The notes under the pieces were generated by a model, which saw nothing but the letters and a program-made list of their open reading frames with translations, had not been told where the DNA came from and ran no database searches. Below, one piece after another: positions 24,360-34,370 of a stretch of DNA of 64,000 nt (its first letter is position 1; each line of letters begins with the position of its first letter). The position numbers and the translations under genes were made by a program. Source of the DNA: Pelagibacteraceae bacterium AG-390-C22 (lineage in GTDB: Bacteria > Pseudomonadota > Alphaproteobacteria > Pelagibacterales > Pelagibacteraceae); the NCBI GenBank assembly GCA_003278125.1, contig QCGX01000001.1, positions 62,001 to 126,000 on the forward strand, in the 5' to 3' direction.

Positions 24360-26524
24360 GCCGATGATTTTTTTTCTAGCCTTTTTTGATGTAAAAGAGG
24401 CTCAGTATATCCAGAAGGCTGAACTCTTCCTTTAAAAACTAAATCACAAGCAGCTGAAAAAGCTATCGAGTTATCAAAGTCATCTGACATTTTCGTATAT
24501 CCTGATCTTCCACTTCGAAAGTATGCTGGATCTTTTTCGTTTTGTTTGTCTACGATAGTAGCCATTTTTTTCATAACTTTCATCACTTGGTCTTTTGTGC
24601 AAATACCATGATGCAACCAATTAGCTATGTGTTGAGAAGATATTCTAAGCGTTGCTCTATCTTCCATTAAACCAATATTATTTATGTCTGGGACTTTAGA
24701 GCAACCTACTCCTTGATCAATCCATCTAACAACATAACCTAAAATACCTTGGGCATTATTTTCTAGCTCACGATTTATATCTTCAACTGACCAGTTTGGT
24801 CTATCAGCTTTTGGTATCTCTAAAAGATCTTCTAATTTTGCTTTTTTTCTTGATTTAATCTTTTCTTGTTCATTAAATACGCTTACTTTGTGATAGTGCA
24901 TGGAGTGTAGTGTTGCAGCTGTTGGAGATGGAACCCAAGCACAGTTAGCTCCTGATTTAGGATGCCCAATCTTTTGATCCATCATGTCTTTCATTTTATC
25001 TGGCATAGCCCACATGCCTTTTCCGATTTGAGCTTTTCCTGAAAAACCACAATCTAAACCTATATCAACATTCCAGTTTTCATAAGAATTTAACCAAGTA
25101 GATTTTTTCATTTCACCCTTGAAAATCATTGGGCCTATCTCGAATGAAGTATGCATTTCATCTCCAGTTCTGTCGAGGAAACCTGTGTTGATAAAAACAA
25201 TCCTATCTTTTACTTCTCTTATACATTCTTTTAAGTTGATCGTTGTTCTTCTCTCTTCATCCATTATACCAACTTTAATAGAAAATCTTTTTATTCCCAA
25301 AGCATCTTCTACTTTTTCAAATAAAATATTGGTAAAGGCTACTTCCTCTGGACCATGCATTTTTGGCTTAACAATATAAAAAGATTTTGTTCTCGAATTT
25401 TTTTTATTCTTAAAATCATGCATAGCGCATAGAGTAGAAATAAAGGCATCCATAATACCTTCAGGAATTTCAGATTCGTCCTTTAAAATAATCGAAGGGT
25501 TAGTCATTAAATGACCAACATTTCTATTTAATAGTAGAGCTCTTCCATGAAGTTGGATTTTTGATCCATCTTTACTAATATAATTTCTGTCAGGGTTTAG
25601 TTTACGAACAAATTTTTTTCCATTTTTTTCCATACTTGTTTTTAAATCACCCTTCATTAATCCAAGCCAATTTCTATAGCATTTAACCTTATCTTCCCCA
25701 TCTACTGCAGCTACAGAGTCCTCATTATCTATAATTGTAGATATAGCTGACTCAATAATAAAATCTGAAATATTTGCTTTATCATCTTTTCCAATCATAT
25801 TTTTTGGATCAATAATAATATCTATGTGTAGATTGTTATTTTTAAGTAATATTGAATGAGGTTTAGTTTTTTCTCCATTAAAACCAATAAATTGTTTTTT
25901 ATCTTTTATATAATTTTTTTTCTCTTCTATAAGCAATACTAAGTCACTTCCTTCAATTTGGATTTTAGAAATTTCTTTCCAACTACCATTGTTAAGAGGA
26001 AAGACTTGATCTAAAAATTCTCTTACGTAAGAAATTACTTTATTTGCTCTTTCTTTATTATGGTCTTTCCCTTTTTCTCCAGGAATTACATCAGTTCCGT
26101 ATAAAGCATCGTATAAACTTCCCCACCGAGCATTAGCTGCATTAAGTGCATATCTAGCATTATCTACTGGAACTACTAGCTGAGGTCCTGCGATGGAAGA
26201 AATTTCTTTATCTACATCAGAGGTGTTTATTTTAAAATCTTCTTTTTTATCAACAATATATGAAATAGATTTTAAAAAATTTATATATTTCTCCTTATTA
26301 AAATCTTTGTTCTCATCTTTTTTATGCCAATCATCAATTTTTTTTTGAATAGTTTCTCTTTTTTTAATTAATGATTTATTTATAGGAGCAAGTTCATGGA
26401 CGACTTTTCCAAAATTTTTCCAAAAATCCTCTGATTTGATATCTAAGCCTGGAATAGCTTCTTTGTTAATAAATTCAAATAATGTAGAATTTATTTTAAG
26501 GTCATTTTTATTAATATAATTCAT
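24356..26524 (-). CDS. glcB: Malate synthase G
   Basis: Condenses glyoxylate with acetyl-CoA to malate. The 722-residue length and single-chain form identify isoform G. Motifs include [15 protein letters not shown] (about residue 133), [10 protein letters not shown] (about 383), [12 protein letters not shown] with the active-site Asp region (about 448) and the CoA-side Cys/Asp segments near the end (ICTKDQVMK). In several SAR11 genomes a glycine riboswitch is reported ahead of this gene; I do not see one in the 131-base spacer to accA. The 3' end overlaps recR by 4 bases. Confidence 0.96.
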   Translation of the reverse strand: MNYINKNDLKINSTLFEFINKEAIPGLDIKSEDFWKNFGKVVHELAPINKSLIKKRETIQKKIDDWHKKDENKDFNKEKYINFLKSISYIVDKKEDFKINTSDVDKEISSIAGPQLVVPVDNARYALNAANARWGSLYDALYGTDVIPGEKGKDHNKERANKVISYVREFLDQVFPLNNGSWKEISKIQIEGSDLVLLIEEKKNYIKDKKQFIGFNGEKTKPHSILLKNNNLHIDIIIDPKNMIGKDDKANISDFIIESAISTIIDNEDSVAAVDGEDKVKCYRNWLGLMKGDLKTSMEKNGKKFVRKLNPDRNYISKDGSKIQLHGRALLLNRNVGHLMTNPSIILKDESEIPEGIMDAFISTLCAMHDFKNKKNSRTKSFYIVKPKMHGPEEVAFTNILFEKVEDALGIKRFSIKVGIMDEERRTTINLKECIREVKDRIVFINTGFLDRTGDEMHTSFEIGPMIFKGEMKKSTWLNSYENWNVDIGLDCGFSGKAQIGKGMWAMPDKMKDMMDQKIGHPKSGANCAWVPSPTAATLHSMHYHKVSVFNEQEKIKSRKKAKLEDLLEIPKADRPNWSVEDINRELENNAQGILGYVVRWIDQGVGCSKVPDINNIGLMEDRATLRISSQHIANWLHHGICTKDQVMKVMKKMATIVDKQNEKDPAYFRSGRSGYTKMSDDFDNSIAFSAACDLVFKGRVQPSGYTEPLLHQKRLEKKSSA

Positions 26525-26606
26525 AAATCACCAATCTTTTTACCCTATCTATGTTGGTTATTTAAAGTTAAATGTTAATTACTGTGACATTTTTTTAGAC
26601 AATTTG

Positions 26607-26635
26607 TTGACTTAATTGAGTTCTATCAATAGTAG
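26607..26635 (+). promoter_or_regulatory. Possible accA promoter
   Basis: TTGACT (26607-26612) and TAGTAG (26630-26635; an overlapping TAGAAT is also possible) are spaced 17 bases apart, about 20 bases upstream of the accA ATG. The rest of the 131-base accA-glcB spacer is AT-rich with no conserved structure that I recognise. Confidence 0.35.
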
Positions 26636-26655
26636 AATTATATTATCTAATTATT

Positions 26656-27762
26656 ATGAAAAATTATTTAGAATTTGAAAAAGAAATCAAAGCTCTAGAA
26701 GAAGAAGTAGATAATCTTAAAAGTCCTTTTGGATCAGAAGGTATATCTGAAGTAGACACACAAAAGATTAAAACCACCCAAGAGGAAATTAATGAGAAGT
26801 TAAGAGAAACTTATTCTAATTTAAATAGTTGGCAAAAAACTTTAGTAGCCCGGCATGAAGACAGGCCTAAAGCAAATTTTTATATTAAAAAGATATTTCA
26901 AGAATTTACTTTATTATCAGGCGATAGATATTTCGGTGATGATAAATCTGTAATCGCTGGCTTTGGCTTAATAGATAAAAAATCAGTTTTAGTTATTGGT
27001 CAAGAAAAAGGTGAAGATTTAAATACAAGAATAGAAAGAAATTTTGGAATGATGCGTCCAGAAGGTTACAGGAAATGCATTAGATTAATGAAATTAGCTG
27101 ATCGATTCCAAATTCCAGTAGTAATCTTTGTTGATACACCGGGAGCATACCCAGGTATTGGTGCAGAACAAAGAGGTCAAGCATCCGCAATAGCTAATTC
27201 AATAGAATCTTCGATGGCCTTAACTGTTCCAAATATTTCAATTATTATTGGAGAAGGGGGATCAGGGGGCGCAATTGCTTTGGCCTCATCAAATAAAGTG
27301 ATTATGTTAGAAAATTCCATTTACTCAGTAATATCTCCAGAAGGTTGTGCTTCTATACTTTGGAGAGATCCGAGCAAATCTTTACAAGCAGCTGAGGCTA
27401 TGAAAATGACAGCTAAAGATTTATTAAATCTTGGAATTATCGATGAAATTATTCCTGAACCTCTTGGAGGAGCTCACAGAAATCCTGATGCAATAGCAGA
27501 TGATATTAGACATTCAATTATAAAAAATTTACGTAGCTTTGAAAACTTTTCAAAAGAAGAAGTATATGATCATAGAAAGGCAAAATTTTTAAAAATTGGA
27601 AGAGAGCGTGGTTTTAGCAAGTCATCCAGTTCAGATGAAGCAGGATTAAGTTATAAAGGATCAAACATTCAAAAAATTATAGGTCATATTGATAAAAATA
27701 AACTACTTTATATAGGTGTCGGACTAGTGTTTATTGCAGGTATAGTGTCAATTATTTATTAA
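26656..27762 (+). CDS. accA: Acetyl-CoA carboxylase carboxyltransferase alpha subunit with C-terminal membrane helix
   Basis: Transfers carboxyl from biotin carboxyl carrier to acetyl-CoA for fatty acid synthesis. The N-terminal two-thirds is canonical AccA: LEFEKEIKALEEEVDNL coiled start, RPKANFYI-KIF, PGAYPGIGAEQRGQ (about residue 170) and GEGGSGGAIALA (about 202). Usual AccA is ~320 residues; this one is 368, with a Ser-rich linker and then a single hydrophobic helix (LLYIGVGLVFIAGIVSIIY) at the very end. The extension predicts membrane attachment, unusual for AccA. Confidence 0.95.
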   Translation: MKNYLEFEKEIKALEEEVDNLKSPFGSEGISEVDTQKIKTTQEEINEKLRETYSNLNSWQKTLVARHEDRPKANFYIKKIFQEFTLLSGDRYFGDDKSVIAGFGLIDKKSVLVIGQEKGEDLNTRIERNFGMMRPEGYRKCIRLMKLADRFQIPVVIFVDTPGAYPGIGAEQRGQASAIANSIESSMALTVPNISIIIGEGGSGGAIALASSNKVIMLENSIYSVISPEGCASILWRDPSKSLQAAEAMKMTAKDLLNLGIIDEIIPEPLGGAHRNPDAIADDIRHSIIKNLRSFENFSKEEVYDHRKAKFLKIGRERGFSKSSSSDEAGLSYKGSNIQKIIGHIDKNKLLYIGVGLVFIAGIVSIIY

Positions 27763-27807
27763 TAACTGTTGCAAAAAAACAATTTTTTAGATTATTTTAA
27801 TCATCTA

Positions 27808-27862
27808 TTGACATTCCAATGACAAATCTATTTAAGGATCTGGAGTTAGTATATTACTAACT
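27808..27862 (+). promoter_or_regulatory. Cold-shock gene promoter and leader hairpin
   Basis: TTGACA (27808-27813) with TTTAAG (27831-27836) at 17 bases forms a likely promoter. Immediately downstream, AGTTAGTA-TAT-TACTAACT (27844-27862) is a perfect 8-base stem at the predicted 5' end of the message, about 35 bases before the ATG. The AAGGA ribosome site follows it. Leader structure is common in cold-shock mRNAs. Confidence 0.5.
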
Positions 27863-27895
27863 AAAGTTAATAACAAATAAGGAAAAGTAAATAAT

Positions 27896-28108
27896 ATGAG
27901 TACACTAAAAGGTAAAGTAAAGTGGTTCAATGGTACTAAAGGTTATGGTTTCATTGAAAGAGAAGACAAAGAAAAAGACGTGTTCGTTCATTCTTCAGCA
28001 GTTAGAGAAGCTGGTTTAAAATACTTAAACGAAGGTGATGAGTTAACGTTTGAAGTGGAGAATGGAGAAAAAGGTCCTTCCGCAGTTAAATTGCAGAAAA
28101 CATCTTAA
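27896..28108 (+). CDS. Cold-shock protein (CspA family)
   Basis: A 70-residue single-stranded nucleic-acid-binding protein of one cold-shock domain. RNP1 (KGYGFIER, about 17-24) and RNP2 (DVFVHSSA, about 30-37) are intact. It is preceded by an AAGGA site and a leader with a stable hairpin. It is monocistronic, ahead of a 237-base spacer. Confidence 0.96.
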   Translation: MSTLKGKVKWFNGTKGYGFIEREDKEKDVFVHSSAVREAGLKYLNEGDELTFEVENGEKGPSAVKLQKTS

Positions 28109-28134
28109 ATCTTATTTCCAAAAACATAGATTAA

Positions 28135-28168
28135 CGGGACATAAAGCTTTAATTAGTTTTTTGTCCCG
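28135..28168 (+). terminator. Possible terminator downstream of the cold-shock gene
   Basis: CGGGACA and TGTCCCG form a perfect 7-base stem around a 20-base loop that itself contains AAAGCTTT and a run of six Ts. It starts 27 bases after the stop. The long loop and weak T tail after the stem make it an imperfect terminator. Confidence 0.45.
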
Positions 28169-28250
28169 ATAATTTTCCTTGAAAAAGACACAATTATTTC
28201 TTAAATACAGATCAATGATTATTAAAAATCAAATTCCTGTTCTTACATCT

Positions 28251-28286
28251 CATTCTCACAGAATGCACGCTAGGCTATTGCTTAGC
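28251..28286. other. Pair of adjacent hairpins in the spacer before tRNA-His (candidate small RNA)
   Basis: The 28169-28345 spacer is mostly AT-rich but holds a GC-richer patch with two consecutive hairpins 3 bases apart: CATTCT-CAC-AGAATG (28251-28265) and GCTAGGC-TATT-GCTTAGC (28269-28286, one G-U pair). No reading frame covers it. It could be a small RNA or part of the tRNA-His promoter/leader; I recognise no known RNA family. Nothing else is visible in this spacer. Confidence 0.35.
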
Positions 28287-28345
28287 TAAATCATTACATA
28301 TTTTAAAATACAAATTTACTAATAATTAATATAAAAAGGAGTTAT

Positions 28346-28422
28346 GCAGCAGTAGCTCAGTTGGTTAGAGCACTAGTTTGTGGAACTAGGGGTCGGTGGT
28401 TCGAATCCACCCTGCTGTACCA
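28346..28422 (+). tRNA. tRNA-His (GTG anticodon), CCA encoded
   Basis: A full 77-base cloverleaf: acceptor GCAGCAG/CTGCTGT, D arm, anticodon arm CTAGT-TTGTGGA-ACTAG with anticodon GTG at 28380-28382, T arm GGTGG-TTCGAAT-CCACC, discriminator A and encoded CCA. The base before G1 is T, so the usual tRNA-His G-1 is not encoded, and base 73 is A rather than C. The first acceptor pair is G-U. hisS begins 4 bases after the CCA. Confidence 0.97.
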
Positions 28423-28426
28423 AAAA

Positions 28427-29761
28427 ATGACGAAAGATAAGAAAAACAAACCTTCAAAAGAACTTCCTTTAGGGTTTGTTGATAGACAAGAAAAAGAATT
28501 ACTAGTACGTGATTTTATAATTTCAAACATTAAAGAAGTTATGATCAAGTATGGTTTTCAGTATCTCGAAACTCCAAGTTTTGAGTATACGGATAGTATT
28601 GGAAAATTTTTACCTGACAAAGATAGGCCTGATGAAGGTGTTTTTTCTTTTCAGGATGAAAAAAAATGGTTATCTCTGAGATATGATTTAACAGCACCAT
28701 TAGCACGTTATGTTGCAAAAAATTATTTAGAGATTCCTAAACCTTTCAAAAGATATCAACTTGGGACAGTGTGGAGAAATGAAAAACCTGGACCAGGAAG
28801 ATTTAGAGAATTTTTACAATTCGATGCTGATTTTGTGGGAACTCAGAGCTTACGAGCTGATGCAGAGCTATGTGTAATGATATCAGAAATTTTAGAAAAA
28901 TGTGGACTAAGCAAAGAAGAGTATGTAATTAAAATTTCATCTAGAAAAATTACGGAAGAATTATTCAAAAAAATTAATTTAGATGACAATGAACAAAAAC
29001 TTACAGCCCTTAGAGCACTAGACAAAATAGATAGATTAGGCTGGACTGGTGTTAAACAACTGCTTGGCGAAGGAAGAAAAGATAAATCAGGAGATTTTAC
29101 CAAGGGAGCAAATTTAAACACATCTAATATCGAAACAATAGAAATAGAACTAAAGAAAAAATCAGCAGAATCTAATGATCTTTTGGAAATTTTTAAAATA
29201 TTTAAAGATTATAATTTTAATAATTTTGAGTTCGATCCATCGATTATTAGAGGCCTGGAGTATTACACTGGTCCAATATTTGAAGTAAATTTAAAATTTG
29301 ATGTAAAAAATAATAAAGGACAAGTTATTCAGTTCGGCTCCATCGGAGGAGGTGGGAGATATGACAATTTAGTAAACAACTTTGGAAATTACGATGCTCC
29401 AGCTACTGGTATTTCAATTGGTTTAGATCGATTAGTTTATGCCCTAATGCAGAAAAAAGAATTTAAAATCAAACAATCAAAACCTATTGTTATTTGTGTT
29501 TTCGATAAAAACTCAATGAAAGAATATATTAAATTGCAAACTATCCTAAGAGGATCAGGTATTAGTGCTGAAATTTATCCTGGAGAAAGTAAATTAAAGA
29601 AACAAATGGAATATGCAAATAAGATAAAATCTCCAGCAGTCATACTCTATGGAGAAGATGAGATAAAATCAGGAAAACCAACTTTAAGAGATTTAATTTC
29701 TGGTAAAGAAAAATCAATATCAATTAAAGAATTAGTAAATGAAATCAAAAAAATTATCTGA
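28427..29761 (+). CDS. hisS: Histidyl-tRNA synthetase (alphaproteobacterial derived type)
   Basis: Charges tRNA-His. The listed start at 28361 lies inside the tRNA; the ATG at 28427 (MTKDKKNK) gives 444 residues. The catalytic core reads LRYDLTAPLARYVA and VWRNEKPGPGRFREFLQFDAD, as in Caulobacter and Rhizobium HisRS, not the E. coli pattern (RPEGTAG). The HisA motif near GLEYYTGPIFEV and the GGGGRYDNL motif are present, followed by an anticodon-binding domain. This type goes with a tRNA-His lacking G-1, as seen next door. It overlaps hisZ by 23 bases. Confidence 0.96.
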   Translation: MTKDKKNKPSKELPLGFVDRQEKELLVRDFIISNIKEVMIKYGFQYLETPSFEYTDSIGKFLPDKDRPDEGVFSFQDEKKWLSLRYDLTAPLARYVAKNYLEIPKPFKRYQLGTVWRNEKPGPGRFREFLQFDADFVGTQSLRADAELCVMISEILEKCGLSKEEYVIKISSRKITEELFKKINLDDNEQKLTALRALDKIDRLGWTGVKQLLGEGRKDKSGDFTKGANLNTSNIETIEIELKKKSAESNDLLEIFKIFKDYNFNNFEFDPSIIRGLEYYTGPIFEVNLKFDVKNNKGQVIQFGSIGGGGRYDNLVNNFGNYDAPATGISIGLDRLVYALMQKKEFKIKQSKPIVICVFDKNSMKEYIKLQTILRGSGISAEIYPGESKLKKQMEYANKIKSPAVILYGEDEIKSGKPTLRDLISGKEKSISIKELVNEIKKII

Positions 29762-30776
29762 GCAAATCATTAAAACTTTTAAAAGCAATGGCTTTGTTTT
29801 ATCCGAGCCTGATGTCTTATTAGACTCAGAGTATATTATACAAAGATCTGGTGAAAATTTTAGAAAATCAATGCTTACTTTTGAAAATGAAGATGGGAAA
29901 ATAATGTGTCTTAGACCAGATCTTACAGTAGCATCTTGCATCAAGTTCTTAGAGAAAAAATCTAAATCTAAAATTTATTATTCTGGCCAAGCTTATAGAA
30001 GGTCAGATATAAAAGGTTCTGATTTAATTAATGATCAACTAGGCATTGAAATCTTAGGTTCAAAAAACCAACTTCAGGATGATTTTAAAATAATTAAAAC
30101 TATTTTAAATTCTGCTGAAAAAATAAAAAGTAAAAAAATTCAGATTAAAGTTAGTGATATAGGATTATTTAAAAAATTAATAAATTCTTTAGATATGCCA
30201 GAGAGATGGAAGCTAAGACTAATTAGACATTTTTGGCGCCCAACATATTTTGAAGAGTTGCTGGACAGGCTAGACAAAAACTCAGATATAGACTCTGATA
30301 CTTTTGATACAGATAAAAAAAGATTTTATGAAATGAAAAAAATGGAACAAAACAAAATTATAGCTGGTCGTTCTATTTCAGAGATTTTAAAAAGATTTGA
30401 TAAAAAGATTAAAGATCCAAGATCATTTAGCGAAGGTAAACAAATTGCTAAAATTATAAGATCTTTTCTTAAAATTAATTGCAAATTAACATTATTAGAT
30501 GAAAAACTATTAAATTTTGTTAAAAAAAATAATTTAAAGAAAAATATCTTTAAAGAATTTAAATCAATAAAAAATTTAAAAAAATTAAATCAAGAAGTTT
30601 ATTTTATTACTAACTTTGGAAGGAATATTGAATATTATACTGGTCTTGTATTTGAGGTTTTTGCTGGAAAAAAAGAAATTGCAAGAGGTGGCCGATACGA
30701 TGATCTACTTAAAAGTCTGGGAGCAAAGAAAAATATTCCAGCTGTTGGAGCAGCAATTAATTTAAACAACATATGA
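29739..30776 (+). CDS. hisZ: HisZ, regulatory subunit of ATP phosphoribosyltransferase
   Basis: A HisRS-like protein without tRNA charging activity, needed by the short form of HisG. The 345 residues resemble a class-II synthetase core (CLRPDLTVASC, YYSGQAYRRS, NIEYYTGLVFEVFAG, ARGGRYDDLL) but lack the anticodon-binding domain. It is followed by a short HisG, overlapping by 4 bases, which settles the role as the HisZ-HisG_S pair in histidine synthesis. Confidence 0.93.
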   Translation: MKSKKLSEQIIKTFKSNGFVLSEPDVLLDSEYIIQRSGENFRKSMLTFENEDGKIMCLRPDLTVASCIKFLEKKSKSKIYYSGQAYRRSDIKGSDLINDQLGIEILGSKNQLQDDFKIIKTILNSAEKIKSKKIQIKVSDIGLFKKLINSLDMPERWKLRLIRHFWRPTYFEELLDRLDKNSDIDSDTFDTDKKRFYEMKKMEQNKIIAGRSISEILKRFDKKIKDPRSFSEGKQIAKIIRSFLKINCKLTLLDEKLLNFVKKNNLKKNIFKEFKSIKNLKKLNQEVYFITNFGRNIEYYTGLVFEVFAGKKEIARGGRYDDLLKSLGAKKNIPAVGAAINLNNI

Positions 30777-31450
30777 AAGATCTAATTACTATAGGATTAC
30801 CAAGCAAAGGAAGATTAAAAGAAAAAGCTGTAGCTTTTTTTAACAACAAAGGTTTAAAAGTTTTACAAGGCAACAAAGAAAGAAACTATTTTGCAAAGAT
30901 TGAGAATAAAACAAACCTAAAGATAATCTACTTACATGCAAAAGAAATTATTCAAAGATTAGGAGATGGAACTTTGGATATAGGAATATCAGGCTTAGAT
31001 CTATTAAACGAGTCTGAAAAAAATTTACAAGACAAAATAAGAATTAAAAAATATCTTGATTTTGGCAACGCCAATTTGGTTGTGGCTGTTCCAGAAGATT
31101 GGATAGATGTACAAACCGTTGCTGACTTGGAAGAAGTAGCTTTTGATATTAGATCAAAAAGAAACACAAGATTGAGAGTAGCAACAAAGTATCCAAATTT
31201 AACGAACAATTTTTTAATTTCTAAGGGTGTTACTCAATATAAGTTAATACCAAGCCTTGGTGCTACTGAAACCTATCCATTTATAGGTTCATCTGAAATT
31301 ATTACGGATATTACTTCTACGGGCAAAACTTTGGAGGATAATAATTTAAGAGTTTTAAAAGATGGATTAATTTTACAATCAACTGCTTGTTTATTTATTT
31401 CAAAAAAAAAGGCTGCAAATTTGCAGCCTTTTTTAAATTCTTTGGTTTGA
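30773..31450 (+). CDS. hisG: ATP phosphoribosyltransferase, short form
   Basis: First step of histidine synthesis (ATP + PRPP). The 225-residue length and lack of a C-terminal regulatory domain mark the HisZ-dependent short form. Motifs include GLPSKGRLKEKA at the N-terminus, the DIGISGLDLL stretch, and the PRPP-binding EIITDITSTGKTL (about residue 177). The last ~15 codons contain a perfect terminator palindrome (31405-31434), so a transcript ended there would lack the stop codon at 31448. It converges on groEL with a 6-base gap. Confidence 0.95.
   Translation: MKDLITIGLPSKGRLKEKAVAFFNNKGLKVLQGNKERNYFAKIENKTNLKIIYLHAKEIIQRLGDGTLDIGISGLDLLNESEKNLQDKIRIKKYLDFGNANLVVAVPEDWIDVQTVADLEEVAFDIRSKRNTRLRVATKYPNLTNNFLISKGVTQYKLIPSLGATETYPFIGSSEIITDITSTGKTLEDNNLRVLKDGLILQSTACLFISKKKAANLQPFLNSLV
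31405..31434. terminator. Bidirectional terminator inside the hisG coding sequence
   Basis: AAAAAAGGCTGCAAA followed by its exact complement TTTGCAGCCTTTTTT is a 30-base perfect palindrome with A/T runs that serve as a U tract on either strand. It starts 22 bases beyond the groEL stop, ideal for groEL, but it lies 14 bases before the hisG stop codon, within the frame encoding KKKAANLQPF. Confidence 0.85.
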
Positions 31451-31456
31451 AAAGAA

Positions 31457-33127
<1,671 letters not shown>

Positions 33128-33134
33128 TTAAATA

Positions 33135-33431
33135 TTATTTTTTTCCTTTTGAAATTCCCATTATGTCAGACTCTTTCATAATACTGTATTCTTTGCCGTC
33201 AATTTTAACTTCTGTGCCAGACCATTTTCCAAAGAGCACTACATCTCCCACTTTAACATCCATTGGAGTTAATTTGCCATCTTCATTTTTGGAACCAGGA
33301 CCTACAGCTACTACTTCACCTTCTTGGGGTTTTTCTTTTGCGGTGTCGGGAATAATTATTCCACCTGCAGTTTTTTCTTCACTGTCTAAAACTTTAATAA
33401 GCACACGATCGTGCAAGGGTCTAAATTTCAT
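33135..33431 (-). CDS. groES: Co-chaperonin GroES
   Basis: 10-kDa lid of the GroEL chamber, 98 residues. The start [16 protein letters not shown], the mobile loop region [21 protein letters not shown] and the tail [12 protein letters not shown] are typical. A sigma-32-type promoter precedes it. It has an AGGAGA ribosome site. Confidence 0.99.
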   Translation of the reverse strand: MKFRPLHDRVLIKVLDSEEKTAGGIIIPDTAKEKPQEGEVVAVGPGSKNEDGKLTPMDVKVGDVVLFGKWSGTEVKIDGKEYSIMKESDIMGISKGKK

Positions 33432-33463
33432 ACATATTCTCCTGTAATTTTTATGTAGGGCTG

Positions 33464-33491
33464 ATATGGTGAGTTTTGTAAAGATTTCAAG
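33464..33491 (-). promoter_or_regulatory. Sigma-32 (RpoH) promoter of groES-groEL
   Basis: On the minus strand CTTGAAA (33491-33485), a 15-base spacer and CCATAT (33469-33464) match the heat-shock promoter pattern. It lies about 33 bases upstream of the groES ATG. I see no CIRCE inverted repeat (TTAGCACTC-N9-GAGTGCTAA), so HrcA control is not supported. Confidence 0.7.
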
Positions 33492-33562
33492 AGGCGAAAA
33501 TCATTAAAAAAAAGGCTAAATTGCTATATTTTAAGAGATAAACTTAAGAGAGACAGTAAAAA

Positions 33563-34369
33563 TTGAGAAACTTAAATCACTTATCAGAGGTATTTCACTC
33601 TTATGACACTTACGTAATAGATTTATGGGGCGTGATGCACAATGGGATATCTTTAAACTCAAAAGCAATTGAAGTTGTTGAAAATTTGAGTGAAAGTTCA
33701 AAAAAAATTGTATTTTTATCTAATGCACCCAGACCTAGCTCTAAAGTTGTTGAATTTTTAAGAAGAATGAAAATGAAAGAGAAATATCTATCCAAAGTAA
33801 TAACATCTGGCGAAGCAGCAATGCAAGCAATTAACCAGAACAAATTTGGAAAAAATTTTTATCATCTTGGCCCATCTAGAGATCAATCAATATTTGAGAA
33901 AGTATTAGAAAACAAGACTTCTTTAGACAGATGTGATTTTATACTTTGCACGGGTCTCTTTGACGATCATGATGAAGATTTAGATTACTATATAGGTTTA
34001 CTTAAAAATTATACTTCTAAAAAACTAATATGTACAAATCCTGATTTAATTGTTCATAGAGGTAACACGGAAGAACTTTGCGCAGGATCAGTAGCAAAAA
34101 CTTTTGAGACTTTAGGAGGTAAAGTTATATATTATGGTAAACCATATAAGGAAATCTACGGAATGTGCTTTGATACAAGAGAAAAAGTTCTAGCTATAGG
34201 TGATAATTTGAGAACAGATATTAAAGGAGCTAATAATCTTAATATAGATAGTTTATTTATCTACAATGGCGTTCACAGAAATGAAATTAAAAATGATGAA
34301 GACCTTCCAGCTTTATTAAAAAGATATAATGTAAAAACTAATTTTTTTCAGAAAGAACTCAAATGGTAA
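33563..34369 (+). CDS. HAD-superfamily (class IIA) hydrolase, TTG start
   Basis: Phosphatase-like protein of 268 residues in the NagD-type branch. Motif I reads VIDLWGVMHNG (about residue 18), motif II FLSNAPRPS, and the C-terminal motif IV AIGDNLRTDIKGANN (about 214), with a type-II cap between. The TTG at 33563 is the only plausible start: an in-frame TAA lies just upstream and the first ATG falls inside motif I. It is followed one base later by ribF. The substrate is unknown. Confidence 0.88.
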   Translation: MRNLNHLSEVFHSYDTYVIDLWGVMHNGISLNSKAIEVVENLSESSKKIVFLSNAPRPSSKVVEFLRRMKMKEKYLSKVITSGEAAMQAINQNKFGKNFYHLGPSRDQSIFEKVLENKTSLDRCDFILCTGLFDDHDEDLDYYIGLLKNYTSKKLICTNPDLIVHRGNTEELCAGSVAKTFETLGGKVIYYGKPYKEIYGMCFDTREKVLAIGDNLRTDIKGANNLNIDSLFIYNGVHRNEIKNDEDLPALLKRYNVKTNFFQKELKW

Positions 34370-34370
34370 A

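Noticed and set aside
26525-26655. Expected glycine riboswitch before glcB
   Set aside because: Searched by eye for the conserved aptamer segments on the minus strand and found none; reported as an absence in the findings.
28335-28355. AAGGAG plus ATG-CAG-CAG-TAG, a three-codon frame at the 5' end of tRNA-His
   Set aside because: It overlaps the tRNA body and codes only three residues; most likely coincidence.
28361-28426. Extended N-terminus of hisS beginning within tRNA-His
   Set aside because: The extra 22 residues are translated tRNA sequence.
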